Part shown: positions 45,316 to 53,998 of the stretch, in pieces
Layout of the letters: each line of letters begins with the position of its first letter
Numbering within the stretch: the first letter of the stretch is position 1
Source: Paraburkholderia hiiakae
GTDB lineage: Bacteria; Pseudomonadota; Gammaproteobacteria; Burkholderiales; Burkholderiaceae
Assembly: GCF_904848665.1 (NCBI RefSeq)
Contig: NZ_CAJHCQ010000001.1
Span: 372,001 to 436,000 of the forward strand
Direction: 5' to 3'
Length of the DNA stretch: 64,000 bases
The notes under the pieces: model-generated
What the model saw: the letters and a program-made list of their open reading frames with translations, nothing else
Told to the model about the DNA's origin: nothing
Database searches by the model: none
Program-made: the position numbers and the translations under genes

Positions 45316-45777
45316 ATGCGAAAACTCAGCGCGTTTGCGTGCGGTTTGCTGTTCGGCATCGGCTTGCTCGTCTCGGGCATGGCCAATCCGGCCAAGGTGC
45401 TCGGTTTTCTCGACCTCGCCGGGCACTGGGACCCGTCGCTTGCCTTCGTGATGGCGGGCGCCATCGCGCTCGCCGCGCCCGCCTTCTGGCTCGCGCGCAC
45501 GCGAACATCAAGCCTCGTCGGCGCGCCGATTCAGTTGCCCACGTCGCGGCGCATCGATGGCCGGCTGATCGGCGGCGCCTTGCTGTTCGGCGCGGGCTGG
45601 GGGCTCGCGGGCTTCTGCCCTGGCCCAGCGCTCGTCGCGGCGGGCGGCGGCCAGCCGCGCGCCTGGCTCTTCGTCGCCGCCATGCTCGCGGGCATGGCGA
45701 TTTACGCCGCGCTGGAGCAGCGCCGCCGTTCGCAAGAAACCACAAAAACCACATTAAGCAGCACTAAACCGCACTAA
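45316..45777 (+). CDS. pmpB: YeeE/YedE family transporter subunit (PmpB-like, DUF6691)
   Basis: The 153-residue, about four-helix protein has FGIGLLVSGMANPAKVLGFLD and GWGLAGFCPGPAL, the second-half signature of YeeE permeases. The start is one base after the pmpA stop with CGGAGG upstream. The charged C-terminal tail is rich in Thr/Ser/Lys. Together with PmpA it probably makes one two-part transporter. Confidence 0.9.
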   Translation: MRKLSAFACGLLFGIGLLVSGMANPAKVLGFLDLAGHWDPSLAFVMAGAIALAAPAFWLARTRTSSLVGAPIQLPTSRRIDGRLIGGALLFGAGWGLAGFCPGPALVAAGGGQPRAWLFVAAMLAGMAIYAALEQRRRSQETTKTTLSSTKPH

Positions 45778-45805
45778 GCTGCGCCAGCCTCGGGACCAAA
45801 ATTAC

Positions 45806-47431
45806 ATGCAAATCACGCAACACAACGCGCGCTTCGCAAGCGCCGACCAGATCACGCCCGACGACCTCGTCGCCATCCACGCGGCGGGTTATCGCTCGAT
45901 CATCAGCAACCGGCCCGATGGCGAAGGTGGTGACTCGCAACCCACGTCGCAGGCGCTGCGCGCCGCAGCGTCGCAACTCGGCCTGCAGTTCGCCTATCTG
46001 CCGGTGAAGCCCGGCCAGATCACCGCCGACGCCGTCGCGCAGTTCGCCCAGTTGCTCGTCGACCTGCCAGGCCCCGTGCTCGCGTACTGCCGCAGCGGCA
46101 ATCGCGCCACGAGCCTCTATCAGCTCGCGCAGCAAGGCGCGCCTGCGCCGGTGCCAGCGGCCGCGCAAAGCGCGAATGCCGCGCGCGCCGCGACAGCGGC
46201 CTGCGCGTGGGAGGGCGAGACCTGGGACGTCGTGGTGATCGGCGGCGGCACGGCGGGCATCGCCGTCACCGCGAGCCTGCTGCGCCGCCAGCCGAACCTG
46301 AAGATCGCCATCGTCGAGCCGAGCGATCACCACGACTATCAGCCAGCCTGGACGCTGGTCGGCGGCGGCGCCTACGACGTGACGAAAACGCGCCGACCCA
46401 TGGCGAGTGTCATGCCCGCCGGCGTGAAGTGGTATCGCGCGGCCGCCACACGCGTAGAGCCGGACGCGAACGTCGTGCAACTCGACAGCGGCGTGCGCGT
46501 GGCCTACCGCCAGCTCATCGTGGCGCCGGGACTGCGGCTCGCGTGGGAGCGCATTGCGGGCCTCACGGAAACGCTCGGCAAGAACGGCGTGACCTCGAAC
46601 TATCGCTATGACCTCGCGCCCTACACCTGGCAGCTCGTGCAGCAGTTGAAGGGCGGCACCGCCCTCTTCAGCCAGCCCGGCATGCCGATCAAGTGCGCCG
46701 GTGCGCCGCAAAAAGCCATGTACCTCGCGTGCGACCACTGGCGCCGTCAGGGCGTGCTCGGCAAGATCAACGTGGAATTCAATCTCGCGGGCGCCGTGCT
46801 ATTCGGCGTGGCGACCTTCGTGCCGCCGCTCATGGAGTACGTGAAGCGCTACAACGCGAATCTCGCGTTCTCGTCGAATCTCGTCGCCGTGGACGGTCCG
46901 GCGCGTCTCGCCACGTTCGAAGTGAAGGATGCGAACGGCAACGTCACGCGTGTGGAGAAGCGCTTCGACATGCTGCACGCCGTGCCGCCGCAGGTCGCAC
47001 CCGACTTCATTCGCGACAGCCTGCTTGCAGATGAAGCCGGCTGGTGCGAAGTGGATCACGCCACGCTCCAGCATCCGCGCTATGCGAACGTGTTCTCACT
47101 CGGCGACGTGTGCTCCGCGCCGAACGCCAAGACCGGCGCGGCCGCGCGCAAGCAGGCCGTGATCGTGGCCGAGAATCTGCTCGCCGCACGCGCAGGCGCG
47201 CCGCTCGCATACCGCTACGATGGTTACGGCTCGTGTCCGCTCACCGTGGAGAAGGGCAAGGTCGTGCTGGCCGAGTTCGGTTATGGCGGACGCCTCTTGC
47301 CCACCTTCCCGCTCGACCCCACACGGCCGCGCCGCCTCATGTGGCTGCTGAAGGCCAGCGTGCTGCCGAGCTTCTACTGGTGGGGCATGCTCAAGGGCCG
47401 CGAGTGGCTCACGCGGGCTTCGCGCGGTTGA
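45806..47431 (+). CDS. DUF442 phosphatase-like domain fused to sulfide:quinone oxidoreductase
   Basis: The 541-residue two-domain protein has residues 1-110 as the DUF442 (tyrosine-phosphatase-like) domain with AYCRSGNRATSLY (C95). An Ala-rich linker is followed by an FAD-dependent oxidoreductase starting at VVVIGGGTAGIAVTASLL. The second domain has KCAGAPQK (C297) and SLGDVCSAPNAKTGAAARKQ (C436), the redox cysteine pair of SQR, and a C-terminal WLLKASVLPSFYWWGML membrane-binding helix. It should oxidise sulfide to a sulfane sulfur and pass electrons to ubiquinone. It follows pmpB by 28 bases in the same operon. Confidence 0.9.
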   Translation: MQITQHNARFASADQITPDDLVAIHAAGYRSIISNRPDGEGGDSQPTSQALRAAASQLGLQFAYLPVKPGQITADAVAQFAQLLVDLPGPVLAYCRSGNRATSLYQLAQQGAPAPVPAAAQSANAARAATAACAWEGETWDVVVIGGGTAGIAVTASLLRRQPNLKIAIVEPSDHHDYQPAWTLVGGGAYDVTKTRRPMASVMPAGVKWYRAAATRVEPDANVVQLDSGVRVAYRQLIVAPGLRLAWERIAGLTETLGKNGVTSNYRYDLAPYTWQLVQQLKGGTALFSQPGMPIKCAGAPQKAMYLACDHWRRQGVLGKINVEFNLAGAVLFGVATFVPPLMEYVKRYNANLAFSSNLVAVDGPARLATFEVKDANGNVTRVEKRFDMLHAVPPQVAPDFIRDSLLADEAGWCEVDHATLQHPRYANVFSLGDVCSAPNAKTGAAARKQAVIVAENLLAARAGAPLAYRYDGYGSCPLTVEKGKVVLAEFGYGGRLLPTFPLDPTRPRRLMWLLKASVLPSFYWWGMLKGREWLTRASRG

Positions 47432-47461
47432 TGAAGCTCAAGGGCTAAGGCGCTCAAGCAC

Positions 47462-47842
47462 TTAGCCCTCGAAATCGAGCCCGCCGAGCAGTACCTCGGG
47501 CTCGCCCTGCGTGCGCGAAGCAAACTCGACAGGCCGCGCCGACTCCCATGCCGCCAGCTTGCGCCCCATCGCTTCGAGGTAGTGCTCGAAGCGCGCTTCG
47601 CCGCCGGGCTCCATGAGGCGCTCGATCTCCTCGGTGTCCCAGGTCAGCGAGACGTTCAGCGCATACCCATACGGATGCCGGAGCTCGTTCGCGACGCCGC
47701 GCAGGCGCACGCGCGTGGGATGGCCGTGCCCTGCGTTGGGCACGACATCGACGTGCACCGAAGGGCCGAATTGTTTCGCCAGCTTCGCCGCAATGCGCGG
47801 TGCGAATTCTTCTTCGAACCGGCGAACGGCTTCGATACTCAT
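47462..47842 (-). CDS. DUF5594 family protein
   Basis: The 126-residue soluble protein starts SIEAVRRFEEEFAPRIAAKLAKQ and continues with PTRVRLRGVANELRHPYGY, recognised as the Burkholderiaceae-restricted DUF5594 family. No catalytic motif is seen. It is convergent with the quinone oxidoreductase gene, 30 bases between stops. Role unknown. Confidence 0.8.
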   Translation of the reverse strand: MSIEAVRRFEEEFAPRIAAKLAKQFGPSVHVDVVPNAGHGHPTRVRLRGVANELRHPYGYALNVSLTWDTEEIERLMEPGGEARFEHYLEAMGRKLAAWESARPVEFASRTQGEPEVLLGGLDFEG

Positions 47843-48027
47843 GCGCGGGGCACTCCACGGAAGATTGACTGCGGGTTAAGTCACTGTCGGTCGCGAGCGG
47901 ATCGCACAACCGATTCATGCAGATCAGTCACGCAAATCGCCGCGAACGTGCAGCGCTTCGTGCTGGCATCCTACCGCGCTGTCAGCAGATCAGCCAATGC
48001 CCGACAGCGCACCGCAACCTAGCCCCC

Positions 48028-48915
48028 TCACGCCGCACGGCGCTCACGCGCGGCCACAAGACCGCGCACGCCTTCGAGCGAATACACGCCGAGCGCGACC
48101 CAGATCGCGCCGTACCCCACGGCGCGTACCGCGCCGAACGGCTCCCCGTAGATGAGCACACCGGTGAGCAGTTGCAGCGTGGGTGTGACGTACTGGATAA
48201 GACCGAGCATCGAGAGCGGGATGCGCCGCGCGGCCGCGCCGAAGAGGAGCAGCGGGACCGCCGTGATCGGGCCGGAGGCCGCGAGCAGCAGTTGCAGCCC
48301 GCGCGAGGCATGCGTGAAATGGCTCTCGCCCGCGAGGCCCACGATCGTCAGATAGATGATCGCAACGGGAAAGAGCAGGACGGTTTCGAGCGCGAGGCCT
48401 TCGAGCGCGCCGAGCTGCGCGGTCTTACGCAGGAGACCATAGCCCCCGAAGGTCACGGCGAGCGCGAGACTGATCCAGGGCGGCGCGCCGTTGTGCCAGG
48501 TCAGCCACACGACGCCCGCGGTGGCCAGCGCCACGGCGGCCCATTGCAGCGCGCGCAGGCGCTCGCGCAGGAACGCATAGCCGAACAACACGTTGATGAG
48601 CGGATTGATGAAGTAGCCGAGGCTCGCTTCGACGATGTGCCCGGCGTTGACGGCCCAGATATAGATGCCCCAGTTGGCCGAGAGCAGCACGGCGCTCGCC
48701 ACGAAGCGCCCGAGCAGGCGGCGCTCGCGCAGCGCGGGCCCAAACCAGCGCCAATGGCGGCGCACGACGAGCACCGCGATCACGAACAAGAGCGACCACG
48801 CCATGCGGTGCGCGAGCATTTCGAGCGCGGGGATCTGGTGCAGCGTCTTGAAGTAGATGGGGAAGAGCCCCCAGAGAACGAATGCAGCGAACGCGTAGAG
48901 GATGCCGGGATTCAT
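48028..48915 (-). CDS. rarD: EamA family transporter RarD
   Basis: The 295-residue, ten-helix drug/metabolite transporter has GILYAFAAFVLWGLFPIYFK and NAGHIVEASLGYFINPLINV, strongly typical of RarD. The second EamA repeat contains ITAVPLLLFGAAARRIPLSMLG and FIQYVTPTLQ-like IQYVTPTLQLL. RarD was first named for chloramphenicol sensitivity; its natural substrate is unsettled. It stands alone with a 323-base gap to the next gene. Confidence 0.92.
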   Translation of the reverse strand: MNPGILYAFAAFVLWGLFPIYFKTLHQIPALEMLAHRMAWSLLFVIAVLVVRRHWRWFGPALRERRLLGRFVASAVLLSANWGIYIWAVNAGHIVEASLGYFINPLINVLFGYAFLRERLRALQWAAVALATAGVVWLTWHNGAPPWISLALAVTFGGYGLLRKTAQLGALEGLALETVLLFPVAIIYLTIVGLAGESHFTHASRGLQLLLAASGPITAVPLLLFGAAARRIPLSMLGLIQYVTPTLQLLTGVLIYGEPFGAVRAVGYGAIWVALGVYSLEGVRGLVAARERRAA

Positions 48916-49238
48916 GTTCGGTTCTGGTTATGGAGGCGCCAGTCCTGCGCGGCGCTGTTCGGCACGTGCTTGCGCGAGAAGGCGCTAAACGCACGTCAAG
49001 ATGCGAGACGGCAGCTGGCCCGTATCCTGCACCGGGGTTCGTGCGAAGGCAATTGAAAGCCACGCGGAACGCGCCCGATTTCGCTTAGCCCTGCGCCAAG
49101 CCGCCGGTTTTGCGACAATAACGGATTTTCGCCGCCCCCCTTGGCCGTTGTCCAGCCTGACGCGCCGCTTACGGCGCGCACTGTTCTCAACGCGGCAGGC
49201 GACGGCGTAGCCCCCCTGAACAGGCCTCCTCGCGCGCG
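48916..49238. other. divergent intergenic region, nothing recognised
   Basis: The gap between rarD and the TauE/SafE gene must hold both promoters. No canonical -35/-10 pair or repeat stands out. Confidence 0.35.
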
Positions 49239-50027
49239 ATGTCCTTCCCCCATATCGATCTGCTGTATTCGCTGTCCGGCTTGTTCGTCGGATTTCTGGT
49301 CGGCCTGACCGGCGTGGGTGGCGGCTCGCTGATGACACCGCTCCTGGTCCTCGTCTTCAACGTGCACCCCGCTACGGCAGTCGGCACCGACCTGCTCTAC
49401 GCGGCCGCGACCAAGTCGGCGGGCACGCTCGTGCACGGGCTCAAGGGTTCGGTGGACTGGCGCGTGACGCTGCGGCTCGCGTCCGGCAGCGTGCCTGCCG
49501 CGACGATCACGCTGATTCTGCTGCACCGCTATGGGATGGACACGCCGCGCGCCGGGCACCTGATCCAGGCCGTGCTGGGGGTGGCGCTCCTCATCACGGC
49601 CGTGGCGCTCATTTTCCGCCCGCAGCTCGCCGCTTTCGCTTCGCGCCACCGCCACGGGCCGAGCGAAGCGCGCACGCTCTTTTTCACGATTCTCACGGGC
49701 GCGGTGCTCGGCGTGCTCGTCTCGCTCACCTCGGTGGGCGCGGGCGCCATCGGGGTGACCGTGCTGCTGCTGCTCTACCCGACGCTGCCCACGGTGCGCA
49801 TCGTCGGCTCCGATGTCGCGCACGCCGTGCCGCTCACGCTCCTCGCGGGCGCGGGCCACTGGCTGCTCGGCTCGATCGACTGGCACATGCTGCTTTCGCT
49901 CTTGTGCGGCTCGCTGCCCGGCATCGCGATCGGCAGCCTGCTTTCTTCGAAAGCGCCCGAAAAGCTGCTGCGCGTACTGCTCGCCGCGACGCTCACGCTC
50001 GTGGGCGTGCGGCTCGTACTCTCCTGA
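49239..50027 (+). CDS. TauE/SafE family sulfite/anion permease
   Basis: The 262-residue, seven- to eight-helix permease has two repeats of the TSUP family pattern: FLVGLTGVGGGSLMTPLLVLVF with HPATAVGTDLLYAAATK, and LVSLTSVGAGAIGVTVLLLLYP with RIVGSDVAHAVPL. Members export sulfite, sulfoacetate or other organosulfur anions. With a sulfide oxidation operon less than 2 kb away, sulfite export is plausible, since persulfide dioxygenase makes sulfite; that link is inference. Confidence 0.9.
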   Translation: MSFPHIDLLYSLSGLFVGFLVGLTGVGGGSLMTPLLVLVFNVHPATAVGTDLLYAAATKSAGTLVHGLKGSVDWRVTLRLASGSVPAATITLILLHRYGMDTPRAGHLIQAVLGVALLITAVALIFRPQLAAFASRHRHGPSEARTLFFTILTGAVLGVLVSLTSVGAGAIGVTVLLLLYPTLPTVRIVGSDVAHAVPLTLLAGAGHWLLGSIDWHMLLSLLCGSLPGIAIGSLLSSKAPEKLLRVLLAATLTLVGVRLVLS

Positions 50028-50078
50028 ACGGCGCGCGCGTCGTCCGCCTCCCGCGCACCCCGTGCGCGCTCAGGCCGC

Positions 50079-50339
50079 TCAGGCGTGAGGCGCCTGGCGG
50101 AAAAACTTCCCGTTGAGATCGACCTCGAACTGACGCAGCCACTGGCCGCGAGCATCGATGCGGTAAGCCTGCGCCCAGGCGCCGCGCCGCACGATCAGCA
50201 TGTCGCCGTGGTCCGGATCGTTGGGATCGGCTTCGCCGCGAATGTCGAATTGCATGGGCGCAAAGCCGTGCCGCGCACAGGCCAGCTCGAAGGCCGCACG
50301 GTCGACGAGCGGCAAGTCGGTGTAGGTATGAATGGTCAT
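50079..50339 (-). CDS. small hypothetical protein
   Basis: The 86-residue soluble protein starts at the ATG with AGGA eight bases upstream; an in-frame extension to 50480 passes through poor-looking sequence. It contains PMQFDIRGEADPNDPDHGDM and ends GQWLRQFEVDLNGKFFRQAP. I do not recognise the family; similar short proteins are common in Burkholderia. It is convergent with the permease gene. Confidence 0.6.
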   Translation of the reverse strand: MTIHTYTDLPLVDRAAFELACARHGFAPMQFDIRGEADPNDPDHGDMLIVRRGAWAQAYRIDARGQWLRQFEVDLNGKFFRQAPHA

Positions 50340-50594
50340 GGCGATTTCCTGCTTTCCAGCGATGAGGCCGCGCTCGACCTCGGGAAAGACGCGCGATACC
50401 CACGGTATACCCCCAACGGCGGGAAGACTGTGTGTCAAACTACACTTTGGCGGCTGCAGTGCAGCATGACGAAATTGCATGCCGCCCGTGTTTGCGGGCT
50501 GCGGGTTCTCGCGCTACGCGTACAAGCCGACGGCTTCGAGCGATAACCGCCCCGAAACACACGCCAACCCTACGCCTGCCGGACAATCGCGCAT

Positions 50595-50628
50595 AAAAAA
50601 AGCCCGGCCTGCAGAGGCCGGACTTTTT
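50595..50628. terminator. bidirectional rho-independent terminator
   Basis: AGCCCGGCCT (50601-50610) and AGGCCGGACT (50615-50624) make a 10-bp stem (one G-U type mismatch) with a four-base loop. It is flanked by A7 on one side and T5 on the other. It ends the BON-protein transcript on the minus strand. Confidence 0.85.
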
Positions 50629-50675
50629 CCTGTTACTTGCCGCATGGGCCCTGTTTCCAGGGCGCATGACAGCGT

Positions 50676-51029
50676 TTATTGCTGCATGACCGTCAGCTTG
50701 TTCGACACCGACTTCACGCCTGCCACGCCTTGCGCGACCTCGCCAGCCTTGTCGATCTGGCCCTGATCCGGCACCGTGCCCTCCAGGGTGACCGCACCAC
50801 CGTGCGAACGCACGGCGATGTTCGAAACGTCGACGCCCTGAGTCTTCGAGAGCGCCTTGCGCACTGTGTAGCCCAGCTTGCGGTCGACCTTCTTGGCCGA
50901 CGGCGCCGGAGCGGCCGAGGTCATAGCAGCGGGTGCGCTCGCCGAGTTGTCTTGCGCGTAGGACGCGCTGCAAGCCACCGACAGGCACAGTGCCGCGCCC
51001 AGCGTCTTCAGAATAGCGACCGATTTCAT
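50676..51029 (-). CDS. BON domain periplasmic protein
   Basis: The 117-residue protein has a Sec signal peptide (KTLGAALCLSVACSASYA, cleavage before QD), an Ala/Pro/Ser-rich spacer and one BON domain (LGYTVRKALSKTQGVDVSNI, GAVTLEGTVPDQGQIDKA, VAGVKSVSNKL). BON domains bind phospholipid and often occur in envelope-stress proteins such as OsmY. The ATG at 51029 has AAGGAG at good distance; the upstream in-frame region is rejected. It has its own terminator. Confidence 0.9.
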   Translation of the reverse strand: MKSVAILKTLGAALCLSVACSASYAQDNSASAPAAMTSAAPAPSAKKVDRKLGYTVRKALSKTQGVDVSNIAVRSHGGAVTLEGTVPDQGQIDKAGEVAQGVAGVKSVSNKLTVMQQ

Positions 51030-51622
51030 GTTTTCTCCTTGTGTCTTCGCGTTGTTGCGGGTTGTTGCCTGAAATAGGACCGCCTCCCTTGCCAGCGGAC
51101 GGCTCGAAGGCCGCCCGTCAGCCACGGTCTGACGGCTTCGTTACCACTACCGATGACCGCGCACAGCGCGCAATGCGCGCGTACACGGCCAGGGTCTGGA
51201 CGCGATGCGAGAGGCAAGGATGAAAGGACGTCGAATTACACTGCTTGTTACGCCCGCCCGGACAGGTCTGCGCCCGTTTCCTGTTTGTTATGCATTGATT
51301 ATGCGTTGATGCTCGCGCGAGCGCGCTTGTCGCAATGGCTTTGCCACTACTCCGGTCAAACTTTCGGGGGCGAGGCGCGGCAGGCGAATCACAATTTAGC
51401 CTGGCTGTGCCGCAAGCGCAAAGAGTTTAGCGCGGGCGCATGTGGCATGCGCTTAAGGTGTTCGGCGAGGCACGCGAGCACGCCGCCGCAACGCCGATTC
51501 TCATGTACCATCGGCTCCACAGAGCGCGCGCGGCGCGCGCTTGAGCCCACCCGGCACGAGGCCGGACCCAACGCGGACCTGACCCGCTCTTCCCCGAACC
51601 ACCCGAGGCCCGCCCCACCCCG
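51030..51622. other. divergent intergenic stretch with a short tandem repeat
   Basis: Nearly 600 bases with no supported gene; open frames here are artefacts of composition. TTATGCATTGA (51288-51298) is followed directly by TTATGCGTTGA (51299-51309), a near-perfect tandem repeat that might bind a regulator. Promoters of the BON gene and the TAXI gene should lie here. Confidence 0.4.
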
Positions 51623-53122
51623 ATGAAGTCCCGCACCGGCCGCAAACCTCCCCCCCGTCTCGTCGCGCGCTTCGTGGCGATCTCGTGGCGCGACCTGGCA
51701 GTCACGTTCGGCCCCATCCTGCTCGTGAGCGCGGCGGCTATCTGGCTCGCGGTGCGCCTCATCCAGCCCGCACCGCCCAACACGCTCACCATGAGCGCCG
51801 GGCCCAAGGGCAGCACCTTCTGGAACGCCGCGGAAAAGTACAAGGCCATCCTCGCGCGCAACAACATCACGCTGAACGTGCTCGAATCGGAGGGCTCGGC
51901 GCAGAACCTGCAACGTCTCGCCGACCCGAAGTCGAACGTCGACGTCGCGTTCGTGCAGGACGGCCTCGCGAGCAAGGTGCCAGGCGGCCTCGTCTCGCTC
52001 GGCAGCGTGGCTTACGTGCCGCTCGTGGTGTTCTATCACGGCCCCGTCGCCACGCGGCTCTCGCAGTTCGAAGGCCAGCGCATCGCCATTGGCGCCGAGG
52101 GCAGCGGCACGCGCGAGCTCGCGCTCACACTGCTCAAGGCCAACGGCATCGAGCCCGGCGGCGCGACGAAGCTCCTGCCGCTCTCCGGCGACGACGCCGC
52201 GCGTGAACTCGTGGCAGGCAAGATCGACGTCGCCATTCTCGCGGGCGACTCCGCGCAGCCGCCCGTCATGGGACGCCTCATGCGCATGCCGGGCGTGCGC
52301 TTCTTCGACTTCGTCCAGGCCGACGCCTACGCGCGCCGCTTTCCGTTCCTCACGGCGATCACGATCCCGATGGGCGCGTTCGACTTCGGCCGCAACCTGC
52401 CGGCAGTTCCCCTGCAATTCATCGCGCCCACGGCCGAGCTGGTCGCGCGCGACTCGCTGCATCCGGCGCTCTCCGACCTCCTGATCGAAGCGGCGAAGGA
52501 AGTGCACGGCCGCTCGACGCTCCTGCAGCGCGCCGGCGAATTCCCCGCGCCGCGCGCCCAGGATTTCCCGATCAGCGCCGACGCCGCGCGCTACTACAAG
52601 TCGGGCAAGAGCTTCCTCTACCGCGTGCTGCCCTTCTGGGTGGCAAGCCTCGCCGACCGGCTCGTGGTGCTGCTCGTGCCGATCATCGTCGTGCTGATCC
52701 CTGGCCTGAGGATCGTGCCTTCGCTCTACGCCTGGCGGGTAAAATCGCGGATCTACCGCTGGTACGGCTCGCTCATCGCACTCGAGCGCGCCGCGATGGC
52801 CGACAACTCGCCCACCGAGCGCCGCGCGCTGATCCGCCAGCTCGACAAGATCGAGGAGTCGGTGAACGGCATGAAAATGCCGCTCGCCTATGCCGAACAG
52901 TTCTACGTGCTGCGCGAGCATATCGGCTTCGTGCGCGCACGGCTTTCTGGAACGCGAGAAGCGCCGGACGCCAGCGCCGGTGCTGAAGAGAAACAGACAG
53001 CGCAAAGCGCCGAAGAGGCAGAGGCGCCGGAAGGCGGGAGCAACGACGCAGGCACAGCGGGTACAGAGGCGAGCCATGCAAACGAAAGCGGCGGCAATGA
53101 AACAGGCGAGCGCACGCATTAG
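51623..53122 (+). CDS. TAXI family solute-binding protein with C-terminal membrane segment
   Basis: The 499-residue protein has an N-terminal anchor helix (FGPILLVSAAAIWLAVRL). A TAXI periplasmic binding domain follows (TLTMSAGPKGSTFWNAAEKY, VDVAFVQDGLA, IAIGAEGSGTRELAL). It then has a second helix (LVVLLVPIIVVLIPGLRIV, about residues 350-370) and a ~130-residue cytoplasmic tail that turns into Glu/Ala/Gly-rich low complexity. TAXI proteins normally serve TRAP transporters, but no TRAP membrane subunit is nearby. The double-anchored form may act in sensing or in a non-TRAP complex. Confidence 0.85.
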   Translation: MKSRTGRKPPPRLVARFVAISWRDLAVTFGPILLVSAAAIWLAVRLIQPAPPNTLTMSAGPKGSTFWNAAEKYKAILARNNITLNVLESEGSAQNLQRLADPKSNVDVAFVQDGLASKVPGGLVSLGSVAYVPLVVFYHGPVATRLSQFEGQRIAIGAEGSGTRELALTLLKANGIEPGGATKLLPLSGDDAARELVAGKIDVAILAGDSAQPPVMGRLMRMPGVRFFDFVQADAYARRFPFLTAITIPMGAFDFGRNLPAVPLQFIAPTAELVARDSLHPALSDLLIEAAKEVHGRSTLLQRAGEFPAPRAQDFPISADAARYYKSGKSFLYRVLPFWVASLADRLVVLLVPIIVVLIPGLRIVPSLYAWRVKSRIYRWYGSLIALERAAMADNSPTERRALIRQLDKIEESVNGMKMPLAYAEQFYVLREHIGFVRARLSGTREAPDASAGAEEKQTAQSAEEAEAPEGGSNDAGTAGTEASHANESGGNETGERTH

Positions 53123-53201
53123 CGCCGCTGCACGCATTTTGAACCGAACAATCGGCCATGCAAGCAATGGCCCGGATATCGCCCAAGAGCGGAGGAACAG
53201 C

Positions 53202-53855
53202 ATGATCGACGGCATCGACGCCAGCCAGCCGGCCTGGTTCTACGACTTCGTGTCGCCGTTTTCGTACCTGTTGCTGGAACAACACGAGAAGTGGCCCGGC
53301 TTCGACTTCGTGCCGACGCCCGTGATGCTGTCCGAGCTTTATCGCCACTGGGGCCAGCCGTTCAGCTCCGCGGTCCCGGCCAAGCGCGTCTTCACCTACC
53401 GGCACGCGCTCTTTCGCGCCGAGCAGCTCGGCATTCCGTTCAAGATGCCGCCCGCTCACCCGTTCGACTCGATCAGGCCGATGCTGCTCGCCATCGCGGC
53501 GGGCGGCGACCTCGCCTGCGTGCGCGAGATATTCCGCTTCATCTGGCGCGAGGGACGCGACCCCTCGAGCGACGAGGGCTTCGAGCAGCTTTGTGAGCGC
53601 GTGGGCATTGCGCACGGCGAGTCGCTGATCGAGGAAGAAGTCGTGCGCGCGCAGTTGCGCCGCAACACCAACGACGCCATCGCAATGGGTGTATTCGGCG
53701 TGCCGACGTTCTGGATGAACAAGCAGCTCTTCTGGGGCGAGGACGCCTTGCCGATGGTGCTCTACTGCGCACGCAGCCCGAACTGGCTCGACTCGCGCGA
53801 GGTCAAGCGCATCAGCACGCTGCCTTCGGGACTCGCGAAGTCCGAGACGGAGTGA
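53202..53855 (+). CDS. 2-hydroxychromene-2-carboxylate isomerase-like DsbA family protein
   Basis: The 217-residue thioredoxin-fold protein has FYDFVSPFSYLLLEQ with the Ser that replaces the DsbA cysteines in kappa-class GST/HCCA isomerases. It also has FRAEQLGIPFKMPPAHPF and FGVPTFWMNKQLFWGEDAL (cis-Pro loop). Such enzymes use glutathione to isomerise intermediates of naphthalene-type aromatic degradation; the actual substrate is unknown. GGAGGA lies five bases before the ATG. It is 79 bases after the TAXI gene. Confidence 0.88.
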   Translation: MIDGIDASQPAWFYDFVSPFSYLLLEQHEKWPGFDFVPTPVMLSELYRHWGQPFSSAVPAKRVFTYRHALFRAEQLGIPFKMPPAHPFDSIRPMLLAIAAGGDLACVREIFRFIWREGRDPSSDEGFEQLCERVGIAHGESLIEEEVVRAQLRRNTNDAIAMGVFGVPTFWMNKQLFWGEDALPMVLYCARSPNWLDSREVKRISTLPSGLAKSETE

Positions 53856-53998
53856 GCGGCAACGCTCCCGAAGCGCCCTTCTGATCCCCGTCATGCCGCG
53901 CACCCTATGGCGGCGGCGCGCGAGGCGGCTTATGGTTATGGCTGAACGCGTGCGCGCGCAGGTCTCTATCGCGCACGCGCCCTTGCCCGCCACGCCCC

